DNA of 64,000 bases from Pseudomonas sp. SLFW (GTDB lineage: Bacteria; Pseudomonadota; Gammaproteobacteria; Pseudomonadales; Pseudomonadaceae), in contig NZ_JAAAKW010000001.1 in NCBI RefSeq assembly GCF_009905615.1, forward strand, positions 248,001 to 312,000, in the 5' to 3' direction. Each line of letters begins with the position of its first letter. Positions within the stretch are counted from its first letter, which is position 1. The position numbers were made by a program, and so were the translations under genes. The notes beneath the pieces are model-generated. The model saw only the letters and a list, made by a program, of their open reading frames with translations. It did no database searches and was not told the DNA's origin. Positions 50,900 to 60,487 of this stretch are shown in pieces.

Positions 50900-51862
50900 A
50901 TGCGTGCCCTGGCTGCGTTGAGTCGTTTTGTCGGTAATACCTTCGCGTACTGGGTGCTGCTGTTCGCCGTATTGGCGTTCCTGTTCCCGGACTGGTTCAT
51001 TGCGCTGAAAACCCTGATCGTCCCGCTGCTGGGGCTGGTCATGTTCGGCATGGGCCTGACCCTCAAGCTTGAAGACTTCTCCGAAGTCGTGCGCCATCCG
51101 TGGCGTGTGGCGTTGGGCGTGGTTGCGCATTTCGTGATCATGCCGGGTGTGGCGTGGTTGCTGTGTCAGGTGTTCCACCTGCCAGCGGAAATTGCCGTCG
51201 GCGTGATTCTGGTCGGTTGCTGCCCAAGCGGCACGTCGTCCAACGTCATGACCTGGCTGGCCAAGGGCGACCTGGCGCTGTCGGTGGCCATTGCCGCCGT
51301 CACCACCCTCCTCGCCCCGCTGTTGACGCCGGCGCTGATCTGGCTGCTGGCGTCTGCCTGGCTGCCGGTGTCTTTCATGGATATGTTCTGGTCGATCCTG
51401 CAATTCGTGATGCTGCCGATTGTGCTCGGCGTCGTTGCGCAAAAGGTCCTGGGCGAGAAGGTGCAATACGCCGTCGACGTGCTGCCGCTGATTTCGGTGG
51501 TGAGCATCGTGATGATCGTCTGCGCGGTGGTGGCGGCCAGTCAGGCGAAAATCGCCGAGTCGGGCCTGCTGATCATGGCCGTGGTCATCCTGCACAACAC
51601 CTTTGGTTTCGGCCTGGGCTATTTCACCGGCAAGCTGTTCAAACTGCCGCTGCCCCAGCGCAAATCCCTGTCGCTGGAAGTCGGCATGCAGAATTCCGGC
51701 CTCGGCGCCGCCCTGGCCGCCGCGCACTTCTCGCCACTGGCGGCGGTGCCGAGCGCGCTGTTCAGCGTGTGGCACAACATCTCCGGCGCGCTGCTCTCGA
51801 CGTACTTCCGGAAGATGGAACCGGATGCGGTGGCGGCGGAAGACAAGCCGGTGGTGAGCTGA
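50900..51862 (+). CDS. Bile acid:sodium symporter (BASS) family transporter
   Basis: 320 residues with nine to ten hydrophobic helices. Family motifs are GLVMFGMGLTLKLEDFSEV (near residue 48), GCCPSGTSSNVMTWLAKGD (near residue 110), and SLEVGMQNSGLGAALAAAHF near residue 262, which hold sodium-binding Glu/Gln/Asn residues. Bacterial members move organic anions such as pantoate or pyruvate-like acids, and the substrate here is unknown. It has a strong AAGGAG ribosome site and is flanked downstream by two repeated hairpins. Confidence 0.9.
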   Translation: MRALAALSRFVGNTFAYWVLLFAVLAFLFPDWFIALKTLIVPLLGLVMFGMGLTLKLEDFSEVVRHPWRVALGVVAHFVIMPGVAWLLCQVFHLPAEIAVGVILVGCCPSGTSSNVMTWLAKGDLALSVAIAAVTTLLAPLLTPALIWLLASAWLPVSFMDMFWSILQFVMLPIVLGVVAQKVLGEKVQYAVDVLPLISVVSIVMIVCAVVAASQAKIAESGLLIMAVVILHNTFGFGLGYFTGKLFKLPLPQRKSLSLEVGMQNSGLGAALAAAHFSPLAAVPSALFSVWHNISGALLSTYFRKMEPDAVAAEDKPVVS

Positions 51863-51870
51863 TCGGCCAT

Positions 51871-51943
51871 GTGTCAGAGCGGGCGGCTTGTCTGACACAC
51901 CACCGATCAGCAATGTGTCAGAGAAGGCATCTGGTCTGACACA
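51871..51943 (+). repeat. Two tandem GTGTCAGA hairpins
   Basis: GTGTCAGA (51871) pairs with TCTGACAC (51891), and TGTGTCAGA (51914) pairs with TCTGACACA (51935). The two hairpins share stems but differ in loops (GCGGGCGGCTTG and GAAGGCATCTGG). They sit directly after the BASS gene. Confidence 0.65.
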
Positions 51944-51953
51944 CCCCAATCAC

Positions 51954-52043
51954 CCTGTGGGAGCGAATTCATTCGCGAAGGTATTTCAGGCGGCACATTC
52001 CTATCGGCTGAACCCTTTTCGCGAATGAATGCGCTCCTACAGG
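51954..52043. repeat. REP doublet, family A
   Basis: CCTGTGGGAGCGAATTCATT and inverted GCGAATGAATGCGCTCCTAC flank a spacer that is nearly identical to the one in the doublet at 54057. Confidence 0.85.
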
Positions 52044-52077
52044 AAACTGCACTCCGCATCAGAACCGCAGCGCCTGA

Positions 52078-53949
52078 TTAGCGCATTTCCCCTCTCAACG
52101 CCGCCACCCGCTCACGCACGAGCGCAGGTTGCGACTCCTCCCCCGCCATCGCAGGCCCTGCCACCAGGGTCACGCGCGACCACAACCGACGGAACACACC
52201 TTTGTTCGGATCGCGGCTGAAAAAGCTGCCCCACAACCCCTGCAACGCCAGCGGGATCACCGGCACGTCGGTCTCTTCCAGCACGCGGGTCATGCCGCCT
52301 TTGAACTCGTCGATGTCGCCCGTGGTGGTCAGTTTTCCTTCGGGGAAGATGCACACCAACTCGCCTTCCTTGAGGTATTCGGCGATGCGCTCGAAGGCAG
52401 CGTCGTAGATCAACAGGTCTTCGCCACGCCCGGCAATCGGGATCGCGCCAGCGGTGCGGAAGATGAAGTTCAGCACAGGGATGTTGAAGATTTTGTAGTA
52501 CATGACGAAGCGGATCGGCCGACGCACCGAGCCTGCGATCAGCAACGCATCGACGAACGACACGTGGTTGCAGACCAGCAAGGCCGCGCCTTCGTCAGGG
52601 ATTTGTTCGAGGTCGCGGTGCTCCACGCGGTACATGGAATGGCTGAGCAGCCAGATCATGAAACGCATGGTGAATTCCGGGACGATCTTGAAGATGTAGG
52701 TGTTGACCGCGATGTTCATCAGCGAGACGACGAGGAACAGTTGCGGGATCGACAGCTTCACCACGCTGAGGAAGATGATCGAGACAATCGCCGAGACCAC
52801 CATGAACAGCGCATTGAGGATGTTGTTCGAAGCGATCACCCGCGAGCGCTCTTTCTCCGGCGTACGCGACTGGATCAGCGCGTACAGCGGCACGATGTAG
52901 AAGCCACCGAACACGCCGATGCCAAGGATGTCGAGCAGCACCCACCACGCCTGACCGTAACCCAGCACGGCCAGCCAGTTGTTGGCCTGAACGTTCTGCG
53001 GGAAACCGCCGGAATGCCACCACAGCAGTAGGCCAAACACGGTCAAGCCTGCCGAACCGAAGGGCACCAGGCCGATTTCCACTTTGCGTCCCGACAGCCG
53101 CTCGCAGAGCATCGAACCTGCGGCAATGCCGATGGAGAACACGGTGAGGATCAGGGTGACGACGGTTTCATCGCCGTAGAGAAACTCCTTGGCGTACGCC
53201 GGAATCTGCGTCAGGTAGATCGCACCGACAAACCAGAACCAGGAGTTGCCGACGATGGAGCGCGACACCGCTTTGGTCTGGCCGAGGCCCAGTTTCAGGG
53301 TGGCCCAGGATTCGCTGAAGATGTTCCAGTTCAGGCGCATTTCCGGGCTGGCGGCTGCGGCGGGAGGAATGCCGCGACTGGCGAGATAACCCAGGCACGC
53401 CACCAGCACCATCGCGGTCGAGACGATGGGCGCGTAATGGGTGGCCGACATCATGATCCCGGCGCCGATGGTCCCGGCGAGAATCGCCAGGAAGGTGCCC
53501 ATTTCCACCAGACCGTTGCCGCCCACCAATTCGTTTTCGTGCAGGTGCTGGGGCAGGATCGAGTATTTCACTGGCCCGAACAACGCCGAGTGGGTGCCCA
53601 TGGCGAACAGCGCGGCGAGCATCAACGACAGGTGATCGAACAGAAAGCCGACAGCGCCGACCACCATGATGCCGATCTCCAGCACCTTGATCATGCGGAT
53701 CAGCCGGTCTTTGGGGTACTTCTCCCCGAACTGCCCCGCCAGCGCCGAGAACAAAAAGAACGGCAGGATGAACAGCAAGGCGCAGAGGTTGACGTAGATC
53801 GAACGGTCACCGTCGATGGCGAGCTTGTAGAGGATGGCGAGGATCAGCGATTGCTTGAAGATGTTGTCGTTGAAGGCCCCGAGGGACTGGGTCACGAAGA
53901 ACGGCAGGAAACGCCGTTTGCCCAACAAATTGAACTGCGACTGACTCAT
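52078..53949 (-). CDS. MFS transporter fused to a PlsC-type acyltransferase (LplT-Aas-like)
   Basis: 623 residues. The N-terminal major facilitator domain covers 1-420 (LPFFVTQSLGAFNDNIFKQS; the FNDN block is typical of lysophospholipid transporter LplT). The C-terminal acyltransferase domain is about 430-610, with catalytic NHVSFVD (HX4D) near residue 450 and FPEGKLTTTGDIDEFKGG near residue 525. It likely flips lysophospholipid across the inner membrane and re-acylates it in one polypeptide. Unlike E. coli Aas, no acyl-ACP synthetase domain follows. It is flanked on both sides by near-identical REP doublets. Confidence 0.9.
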   Translation of the reverse strand: MSQSQFNLLGKRRFLPFFVTQSLGAFNDNIFKQSLILAILYKLAIDGDRSIYVNLCALLFILPFFLFSALAGQFGEKYPKDRLIRMIKVLEIGIMVVGAVGFLFDHLSLMLAALFAMGTHSALFGPVKYSILPQHLHENELVGGNGLVEMGTFLAILAGTIGAGIMMSATHYAPIVSTAMVLVACLGYLASRGIPPAAAASPEMRLNWNIFSESWATLKLGLGQTKAVSRSIVGNSWFWFVGAIYLTQIPAYAKEFLYGDETVVTLILTVFSIGIAAGSMLCERLSGRKVEIGLVPFGSAGLTVFGLLLWWHSGGFPQNVQANNWLAVLGYGQAWWVLLDILGIGVFGGFYIVPLYALIQSRTPEKERSRVIASNNILNALFMVVSAIVSIIFLSVVKLSIPQLFLVVSLMNIAVNTYIFKIVPEFTMRFMIWLLSHSMYRVEHRDLEQIPDEGAALLVCNHVSFVDALLIAGSVRRPIRFVMYYKIFNIPVLNFIFRTAGAIPIAGRGEDLLIYDAAFERIAEYLKEGELVCIFPEGKLTTTGDIDEFKGGMTRVLEETDVPVIPLALQGLWGSFFSRDPNKGVFRRLWSRVTLVAGPAMAGEESQPALVRERVAALRGEMR

Positions 53950-54056
53950 CGTCCAGGGTCCTGAATGGCGCCGCTATCGGCTTTTGGATTGGAACGCAGG
54001 AGAGCCGATCCGAGCCACATTGAAGACGCAACAGGCGTTTCTGTCGATGCACATTT

Positions 54057-54144
54057 TCTGTGGGAGCAAATTCATTCACGAAGGTATTTCAGGCGGCACC
54101 TCTCTATCGGCTGAACCTTTTTCGCGGATGAATTCGATCCCACA
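54057..54144. repeat. REP doublet, family A (degenerate arms)
   Basis: TCTGTGGGAGCAAATTCATT and inverted GGATGAATTCGATCCCACAG flank a spacer almost the same as that at 51954 (GGTATTTCAGGCGGCAC ... TATCGGCTGAACC). Both arms carry substitutions. Confidence 0.8.
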
Positions 54145-54172
54145 GTTTGATGTCGTGCAGGCAGTGAGAACC

Positions 54173-55321
54173 TTACCCTTTCAAACCCGCAATACACGGC
54201 GAGACGAACAGCGTTCCTTTATAGGCACCTACCACGGTGCGTTTCATGATCACTAGCCACAGCGCCGCCAGACCGGCGACCAGCACGCTGCCGAAGACCG
54301 AAAAGAACCCCAGATTCAACACCGCCCCCAGCTTCAGCGTGGTCAACGCAAACACGCCCAACGGAAAGGTAAAGCCCCACCAGCCGAGATTGAACGGGAT
54401 GCCGTTGCGCAGGTAACGCGCCGTGATCAGCACGGCCATCAGCAGCCACCACACACCGACGCCCCAGAGCATGATCCCTGCGATCAACCCCAATCCCGCC
54501 GCAATCTCGCCCACACCGGGCAATCCAGTGGCGGCGAATATTTGTGGCGACTCAGCGCCCAGCACCATCAAGCCGAACGCGCCGGTGCTGATCGGCCCCA
54601 ACGCCAGCCAACTCGACGCTGCCATGTTTTCGTGGGGCAGTTTGTGCAACGCCATGCGCAGCAGAAGGATCGTCAGAATGCTGAACGCCACGGGCACCGA
54701 CAACGCCCACAGCACGTAACTGGTGATCAACACGCTGAACTGGCTGTGGGTGTCCGTCAGATGCGGCGCCAGCAACCCCCCACTGGCCGCCGCCACTTCC
54801 GCCGCGACCACGGGCAGCAACCATACCGCTGTCATTTGGTCGATGCTGTGCTGCTGGCGGGTGAACATCATGAACGGGATCAGCACGCCGCAGCCCACCG
54901 ACATCGCCACGTCCAGCCACCAGAGCAGTTCTGCGACGGGCACCACACCGACGCCCCAGCGCGGCAGGCCGAACGTCAGCAGCCCGTTGATGATCGTCGC
55001 CAGCCCCATAGGGATCGTGCCGAAGAACATCGAGACCGTGGAATGCCCGAACACTTGCCGCGCTTCGTCGAAGAACATCATCCATCGAGCGGTGTAGAGG
55101 ACGCTGAAGGTCAGAAACAGCGCGATGTTCAGCAGCCACAGGGCTTCGGCCAACTGGAACAGGCCGGGGACATGAACGGGCAATTGCGTGAGCACCGCCG
55201 AGAGAATCCCGGTGCCCATGGTCACGGCGAACCAGTTGGGGATGAATTGGCGGATGACTTCGCGCGGGTGGCTCAGTTGGCTGAAGGGCCTGCTCGCGGC
55301 GACGAAAAAACTGTGACTCAT
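54173..55321 (-). CDS. TDT (TehA/SLAC1) family transporter
   Basis: 382 residues from the ATG at 55321, preceded by GGAGCC. There are ten hydrophobic helices. The TDT pattern NWFAVTMGTGILSAVL is near residue 30, with TIPMGLATIINGLL and WWGFTFPLGVFALTT near residues 115 and 325. Relatives export sulfite, C4-dicarboxylates or tellurite-related anions. The substrate cannot be assigned. It is a single gene. Confidence 0.88.
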   Translation of the reverse strand: MSHSFFVAASRPFSQLSHPREVIRQFIPNWFAVTMGTGILSAVLTQLPVHVPGLFQLAEALWLLNIALFLTFSVLYTARWMMFFDEARQVFGHSTVSMFFGTIPMGLATIINGLLTFGLPRWGVGVVPVAELLWWLDVAMSVGCGVLIPFMMFTRQQHSIDQMTAVWLLPVVAAEVAAASGGLLAPHLTDTHSQFSVLITSYVLWALSVPVAFSILTILLLRMALHKLPHENMAASSWLALGPISTGAFGLMVLGAESPQIFAATGLPGVGEIAAGLGLIAGIMLWGVGVWWLLMAVLITARYLRNGIPFNLGWWGFTFPLGVFALTTLKLGAVLNLGFFSVFGSVLVAGLAALWLVIMKRTVVGAYKGTLFVSPCIAGLKG

Positions 55322-55449
55322 GGGATGGCTCCTGTCCTCGTGTGAGGTGATCTCCATGGTAGGGCGTCAGGTGATATCGACTAAGCGGGTAATTTCGCTA
55401 TGGGTCATAGGTTTTACAGATATACACGCCGGTCACGTATGCCACCGAT

Positions 55450-55540
55450 CTGTAGGAGTGAGCTTGCTCGCGATGGCGATTCCCCGGTCGGGATGGGTTG
55501 ACAGGTAACACGCGATCGCGAGCAAGCTCACTCCTACAGG
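55450..55540. repeat. REP doublet, family C
   Basis: CTGTAGGAGTGAGCTTGCTC and the inverted arm ending CTCACTCCTACAG surround a 38-base spacer, between the TDT gene and the kinase gene. Confidence 0.85.
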
Positions 55541-55692
55541 TCATCACGGTAGCCGGAATCAGCGGCAGCCTCGGAAAACCCCGCGCCCGCTCAGACCTTG
55601 GTCGAAACAGACGAACGTCACCCGGCGTGCGAGACTGTGTGACCTGCGAAGGATCGCAGCCGAAACCGCACCTGCTTGAGTCTGGAGTTCCC

Positions 55693-58600
55693 ATGTCGCT
55701 GTCCAGCGGACTGATCGCTGCCGTCGCCCTGGCCTATATGGCCATTATGTTCGCCATCGCCTTTTACGGTGATCGTCGCAGCGGTGCCTTGCCGCCGCGC
55801 TTGCGTGCGTGGGTGTACAGCCTGTCGCTGGCGGTTTACTGCACCAGTTGGACGTTTTTCGGGGCCGTAGGTCAGGCCGCCGAGCAGTTGTGGTCGTTCC
55901 TGCCGATCTACCTCGGGCCCATCGTGATGCTGGTGCTGGCGCCGTGGGTGCTGCAAAAGATGGTCCTGATCAGCAAGCAGGAAAACATCACCTCCATCGC
56001 CGACTTCATCGCCGCCCGCTACGGGAAATCTCAGACCCTGGCCATCGTCGTCGCGTTGATCTGCCTGATCGGCGTGCTGCCCTACATCGCGCTGCAACTC
56101 AAAGGCATCGTGCTCGGCGTGAACATCCTGATCGGTGCAGGCGCCGATGCCACGGGCACGCGGGCGCAAGATACCGCGCTGATCGTGTCGCTGGTGCTGG
56201 CGCTGTTCACCATCGTGTTCGGCACGCGCAACCTCGACGCGACCGAACACCACCGGGGCATGGTGCTGGCGATTGCCTTCGAGTCGCTGGTCAAGCTGTT
56301 CGCCTTCATGGCCGTCGGCGTGTTCGTGACTTTCGGCCTGTACGACGGCGTGGACGACCTGTTCAATCAGGCGATGCTGGCGCCGCGTCTGGAAGAGTAC
56401 TGGAAGGAAACCATCAACTGGCCGTCGATGGTGGTGCAGACCGGCGTGGCGATGATGGCCATCGTCTGCCTGCCCCGACAGTTCCACGTGACGGTGGTCG
56501 AGAACATCGAGCCTCAAGACCTGCGCCTGGCCAAGTGGGTATTCCCGATTTACCTGCTGCTGGCCGGGCTGTTCGTAGTGCCTATCGCGCTGGCCGGGCA
56601 GATGCTGCTGCCCAGTTCGGTGCTGCCGGATTCGTTCGTGATCAGCGTGCCGCTGGCCCACGCGCACCCTGCGTTGGCCATGCTCGCCTTCATCGGCGGC
56701 GCCTCGGCGGCGACGGGCATGGTGATCGTGGCCAGCGTCGCGCTGTCGACCATGGTCTCCAACGACATGCTGCTGCCGTGGCTGTTGCGCCGCAAAACCG
56801 CCGAGCGCCCGTTCGAAGTGTTCCGTTACTGGATGCTGTCAGTGCGCCGGGTCAGCATCGTCGCGATTCTGCTGCTGGCTTACGTCAGCTATCGCCTGCT
56901 CGGCTCGACTGCGAGCCTGGCGACCATCGGCCAGATCGCCTTCGCCGCGATCACGCAATTGACCCCTGCGATGATCGGCGCGTTGTACTGGAAGCCCGCC
57001 AATCGTCGAGGCGTGTTCGCAGGGCTGGCGGCGGGCGTGTTCATCTGGTTCTACACCCTCGTCCTGCCGCTCACTGCCCACAGCATGGGCTGGGCGCTGA
57101 GCAGTTTTCCGCTGCTGGGCTGGCTGCACAGCAACCCGTTCAACCTGCCGATCAGCCCGTTGACCCAAGGCGTGCTGTTGTCGATGGCGGGCAACTTCGC
57201 GCTGTTCGTGTGGGTCTCGCTGCTGTCGCGCACGCGGGTGTCGGAACACTGGCAGGCCGGGCGTTTCATCGGTCAGGAATTGCAGGCGCGGCCCAATAAT
57301 CGCTCGCTGCTGGCCGTGCAGATCGAAGACTTGCTCAAGCTCTCGGCGCGTTTTGTGGGCGAGGAACGGGCGCAGCAGAGCTTCATCCGCTTCGCCTACC
57401 GGCAGGGCAAGGGCTTCAACCCGAACCAGAACGCCAACGGCGAATGGATCGCCCACACCGAGCGGCTGCTGGCGGGTGTCCTCGGCACCTCCTCGACCCG
57501 CGCCGTGGTGAAGGCGGCCATCGAGGGCCGCGACATGCAGCTCGAAGACGTGGTGCGCATCGCCGACGAAGCGTCCGAGGTGCTGCAGTTCAACCGCGCG
57601 CTGTTGCAGGGCGCCATCGAAAACATCACCCAGGGCATCAGCGTGGTGGACCAGTCGCTGAAACTGGTGGCCTGGAACGACCGCTACCTCGAACTGTTCA
57701 ACTACCCGGAGGGCCTGATCAGCGTCGGGCGCCCGATTGCCGACATCATCCGCTACAACGCTGAACGGGGTTTACTCGGGCCGGGAGAAGCGGAAGTTCA
57801 CATCGCCCGCCGCTTGCACTGGATGCGTCAGGGGCGCGCGCACACCTCCGAGCGCCTGTTTCCCAACGGCCGGGTGATCGAGCTGATCGGCAACCCGATG
57901 CCGGGCGGCGGGTTCGTCATGAGTTTCACCGACATCACCGCGTTCCGTGAGGCCGAACAGGCGCTCAAGGGCGTCAACGAAAGCCTCGAACAGCGCGTGG
58001 CCGAACGCACCCGCGAGTTGTCGCAACTCAACGTCGCCCTGACCGAAGCCAAGGCCCACGCCGAGGCCGCGAACCAGTCGAAAACCCGCTTTCTCGCGGC
58101 GGTCAGTCACGACCTGATGCAGCCGATGAACGCGGCGCGGCTGTTCTCCGCCGCGCTGCTGCACGTGGATGACAGCATTCCCGATGAGGCGCAGAAACTG
58201 ATTCAGCACCTCGACAGCTCGCTGCGTTCCGCCGAAGACCTGATCAGTGACCTGCTGGACATTTCCCGCCTGGAAAACGGCAAATTCACGCCGACGATCG
58301 CGCCCTTCCCGCTCAACAACCTGTTCGACACGTTGGGCGCGGAATTCAAAGCGCTGGCCCAGGAACAGGGTCTGAACTTCCGGGTGCGCGGCAGTCAATT
58401 GCGAGTCGCCAGCGATGCGAAGCTGTTGCGCCGGGTGTTGCAGAATTTCCTCACCAACGCGTTCCGTTACGCGAAAGGTCCGATCTTGCTCGGCGTGCGA
58501 CGCAAGGGCGCATCCGTAAGCCTGGAAGTGTGGGATCGCGGGCCGGGCATTCCCGAAGACAAACGCCAAGTGATTTTCGAAGAATTCAAACGGCTCGACA

Positions 58601-59166
58601 GCCACCAGACCCGCGCCGAAAAAGGCCTGGGCCTGGGGCTGGCGATTGCCGATGGTCTGTGTCGCGTGCTGGGCCATACCCTCGAAGTGCGTTCATGGCC
58701 GGGCAAGGGCAGCGTGTTCAGCGTCACCGTGCCGCTGGCCCGCACCCAAGCCGCGCCGCAAGCCGTGGCGGTCGAGCCGAAACGCGCCGCCTTGAATGGC
58801 ACGCAGGTGCTGTGCATCGACAATGAAGACAGCATTCTGATTGGCATGAACAGCCTGCTCAGCCGTTGGGGCTGTCAGGTGTGGACGGCGCGCAACCGCG
58901 AGGAATGCCAGACCTTGCTCGACGACGGCATCCGCCCGCATCTGGCGTTGGTGGATTACCACCTTGACCACGGCGAAACCGGCACCGAGCTCATGGCGTG
59001 GCTGCGCACGCAGTTGGGTGAGCCGGTGCCTGGGGTGCTGATCAGCGCCGACGGGCGCCCGGAGTTGATCGCGCAAGTGCACGCGGCCGGACTGGATTAC
59101 CTGGCCAAGCCGGTTAAACCCGCCGCCTTGCGGGCGCTATTAAGCCGACACGTGAGTTTGAGTTGA
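55693..59166 (+). CDS. crbS: SLC5-type hybrid sensor histidine kinase (CrbS/MxtR)
   Basis: 1157 residues from the ATG at 55693. A sodium/solute symporter (SLC5) domain with 12-13 helices covers about 1-510 (YCTSWTFFGAVGQAA, NITSIADFIAARYGKS). A STAC-like linker (about 560-620) is followed by a PAS domain (about 625-740, NITQGISVVDQSLKLVAWND), a coiled coil, and the HisKA/HATPase core with His806 in AAVSHDLMQPMNAARLF, N box NFLTNAFRYA and G boxes RGPGIPED, GLGLGLAI. A receiver domain has Asp1088 (LALVDYHLD). In Pseudomonas this protein pairs with CrbR/ErdR to control acetyl-CoA synthetase and acetate use. The response regulator is not nearby. Confidence 0.92.
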   Translation: MSLSSGLIAAVALAYMAIMFAIAFYGDRRSGALPPRLRAWVYSLSLAVYCTSWTFFGAVGQAAEQLWSFLPIYLGPIVMLVLAPWVLQKMVLISKQENITSIADFIAARYGKSQTLAIVVALICLIGVLPYIALQLKGIVLGVNILIGAGADATGTRAQDTALIVSLVLALFTIVFGTRNLDATEHHRGMVLAIAFESLVKLFAFMAVGVFVTFGLYDGVDDLFNQAMLAPRLEEYWKETINWPSMVVQTGVAMMAIVCLPRQFHVTVVENIEPQDLRLAKWVFPIYLLLAGLFVVPIALAGQMLLPSSVLPDSFVISVPLAHAHPALAMLAFIGGASAATGMVIVASVALSTMVSNDMLLPWLLRRKTAERPFEVFRYWMLSVRRVSIVAILLLAYVSYRLLGSTASLATIGQIAFAAITQLTPAMIGALYWKPANRRGVFAGLAAGVFIWFYTLVLPLTAHSMGWALSSFPLLGWLHSNPFNLPISPLTQGVLLSMAGNFALFVWVSLLSRTRVSEHWQAGRFIGQELQARPNNRSLLAVQIEDLLKLSARFVGEERAQQSFIRFAYRQGKGFNPNQNANGEWIAHTERLLAGVLGTSSTRAVVKAAIEGRDMQLEDVVRIADEASEVLQFNRALLQGAIENITQGISVVDQSLKLVAWNDRYLELFNYPEGLISVGRPIADIIRYNAERGLLGPGEAEVHIARRLHWMRQGRAHTSERLFPNGRVIELIGNPMPGGGFVMSFTDITAFREAEQALKGVNESLEQRVAERTRELSQLNVALTEAKAHAEAANQSKTRFLAAVSHDLMQPMNAARLFSAALLHVDDSIPDEAQKLIQHLDSSLRSAEDLISDLLDISRLENGKFTPTIAPFPLNNLFDTLGAEFKALAQEQGLNFRVRGSQLRVASDAKLLRRVLQNFLTNAFRYAKGPILLGVRRKGASVSLEVWDRGPGIPEDKRQVIFEEFKRLDSHQTRAEKGLGLGLAIADGLCRVLGHTLEVRSWPGKGSVFSVTVPLARTQAAPQAVAVEPKRAALNGTQVLCIDNEDSILIGMNSLLSRWGCQVWTARNREECQTLLDDGIRPHLALVDYHLDHGETGTELMAWLRTQLGEPVPGVLISADGRPELIAQVHAAGLDYLAKPVKPAALRALLSRHVSLS

Positions 59167-59235
59167 TCGGGCGCCCGCATTGGCCGACTTCACCCCTGTA
59201 GCCGATCGCGCAACGCTGCCGGGGAACGATGACCT

Positions 59236-60363
59236 TCACTCCCCCTGACGGTAAGGCAACGCGCCTCGCGCTTCTTCGGCATACGCCAGAATCCCGGCCC
59301 GCTCTTGCTCCAGAAACCCCGCCACCGCCTCGCGCAAACCGGGATGGGCCAAGTAGTGCCATGAGTGGGTGATCACCGGTTCAAAGCCGCGAATCAACTT
59401 GTGCTCGCCCTGTGCACCGGCGTCGAATCGCTGGATGCCATGGGCAATCGCGTAATCCATGCCCTGATAGAAACAGGTCTCGAAATGCAGCCGGTCGAAC
59501 TCGGCGAGACAGCCCCAGTACCGCCCATAAAAGCTGTCGCCGCCGATCAGGCTGAACGCCATGGCCACCGGCCGTGACCCCTGCTTCGCCAACACCACGC
59601 GAATCGCCTCGGGCATGCGCTCGGCCAACAGGCTGAAGAACTCGCGGGTCAGGTACGGCGCCTGGCCGCGAATCTCGTAGGTGTTGGAATAGCAGGCGTA
59701 AACGAAATCCCAATGCGCCTGGCTCAGTTCGTGGCCTTCGAGCCACTCGAAATCGAAGCCCTGCCCCGCCACTTGTTCGCGCTCCTTGCGCATCTGCTTG
59801 CGCTTGCGCGAACTCAGGGCGTCGAGAAAATCCTGGAAGTCCCGATAGCCCCGGTTCTGCCAGTGGTACTGACAGCCAATGCGTTGCAGCCACTCCGGGT
59901 GTTCGGCGAGCAAGGCATCGGCCACGGGGTCGGTGAAGTTGACGTGCACACTCGACAACGCTTCTGCCTCTGCGTACCCCGGCAAGCAGGCGATCAACTC
60001 GCGGCCGTCTTCCGGGGTCTTCGCCAACAGGCGTGGACCGCTGACGGGGCTGAACGGCACCGCCACCAGCAACTTGGGGTAGTACGCAATGCCTGCACGG
60101 CGACACGCGTCGGCCCAGCCGTGATCGAACACGTACTCACCGTAGGAATGCCACTTGCGATAGGTCGGCAGCGCGGCGATGAGCGTGTCGTTTTCGTAAT
60201 GTAACAAATGCTCCGCACGCCACCCGGACCGAGGTCCGAGGCTGCCACTGTCTTCCAGCGAACTGAGAAACCCGTGGCGCAGAAAGGGCGACTCGCCGGG
60301 TATCAGCGCGTCCCATTCGGCAGGTGCCAGATCCGACAACTTATCCAAGCGATGCAACGACAT
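59236..60363 (-). CDS. GNAT/FemAB-like N-acetyltransferase (DUF482)
   Basis: 375 residues. Family blocks are SPFLRHGFLSSLEDSGS (residues 26-42), SVHVNFTDP, a Lys/Arg-rich SSRKRKQMRKEREQV, and DFVYACYSNTYEIRG. The C-terminal acetyl-CoA fold has FSLIGGDSFYGRYWGCL, FETCFYQGMDYAIAHGI and FDAGAQGEHKLIRGFEPV. It belongs to the peptidoglycan-recognition-like DUF482 group of acyltransferases. The substrate is unknown. Confidence 0.88.
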   Translation of the reverse strand: MSLHRLDKLSDLAPAEWDALIPGESPFLRHGFLSSLEDSGSLGPRSGWRAEHLLHYENDTLIAALPTYRKWHSYGEYVFDHGWADACRRAGIAYYPKLLVAVPFSPVSGPRLLAKTPEDGRELIACLPGYAEAEALSSVHVNFTDPVADALLAEHPEWLQRIGCQYHWQNRGYRDFQDFLDALSSRKRKQMRKEREQVAGQGFDFEWLEGHELSQAHWDFVYACYSNTYEIRGQAPYLTREFFSLLAERMPEAIRVVLAKQGSRPVAMAFSLIGGDSFYGRYWGCLAEFDRLHFETCFYQGMDYAIAHGIQRFDAGAQGEHKLIRGFEPVITHSWHYLAHPGLREAVAGFLEQERAGILAYAEEARGALPYRQGE

Positions 60364-60487
60364 CGATCTCTCCCGAGCTCTTCAAACCACTCACGCCAAC
60401 GTTTGCGCTTTATCACTTATTGAAAGTATTTGCACATGAAACTTGGGCCGACAGCGCTCTAGCCCGCGGGTTCAACAGAATTTTCAC

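Noticed and set aside
51871..51943. Tandem hairpins as a short CRISPR array
   Set aside because: Only two units, with internal palindromes and short differing loops; no cas genes nearby.
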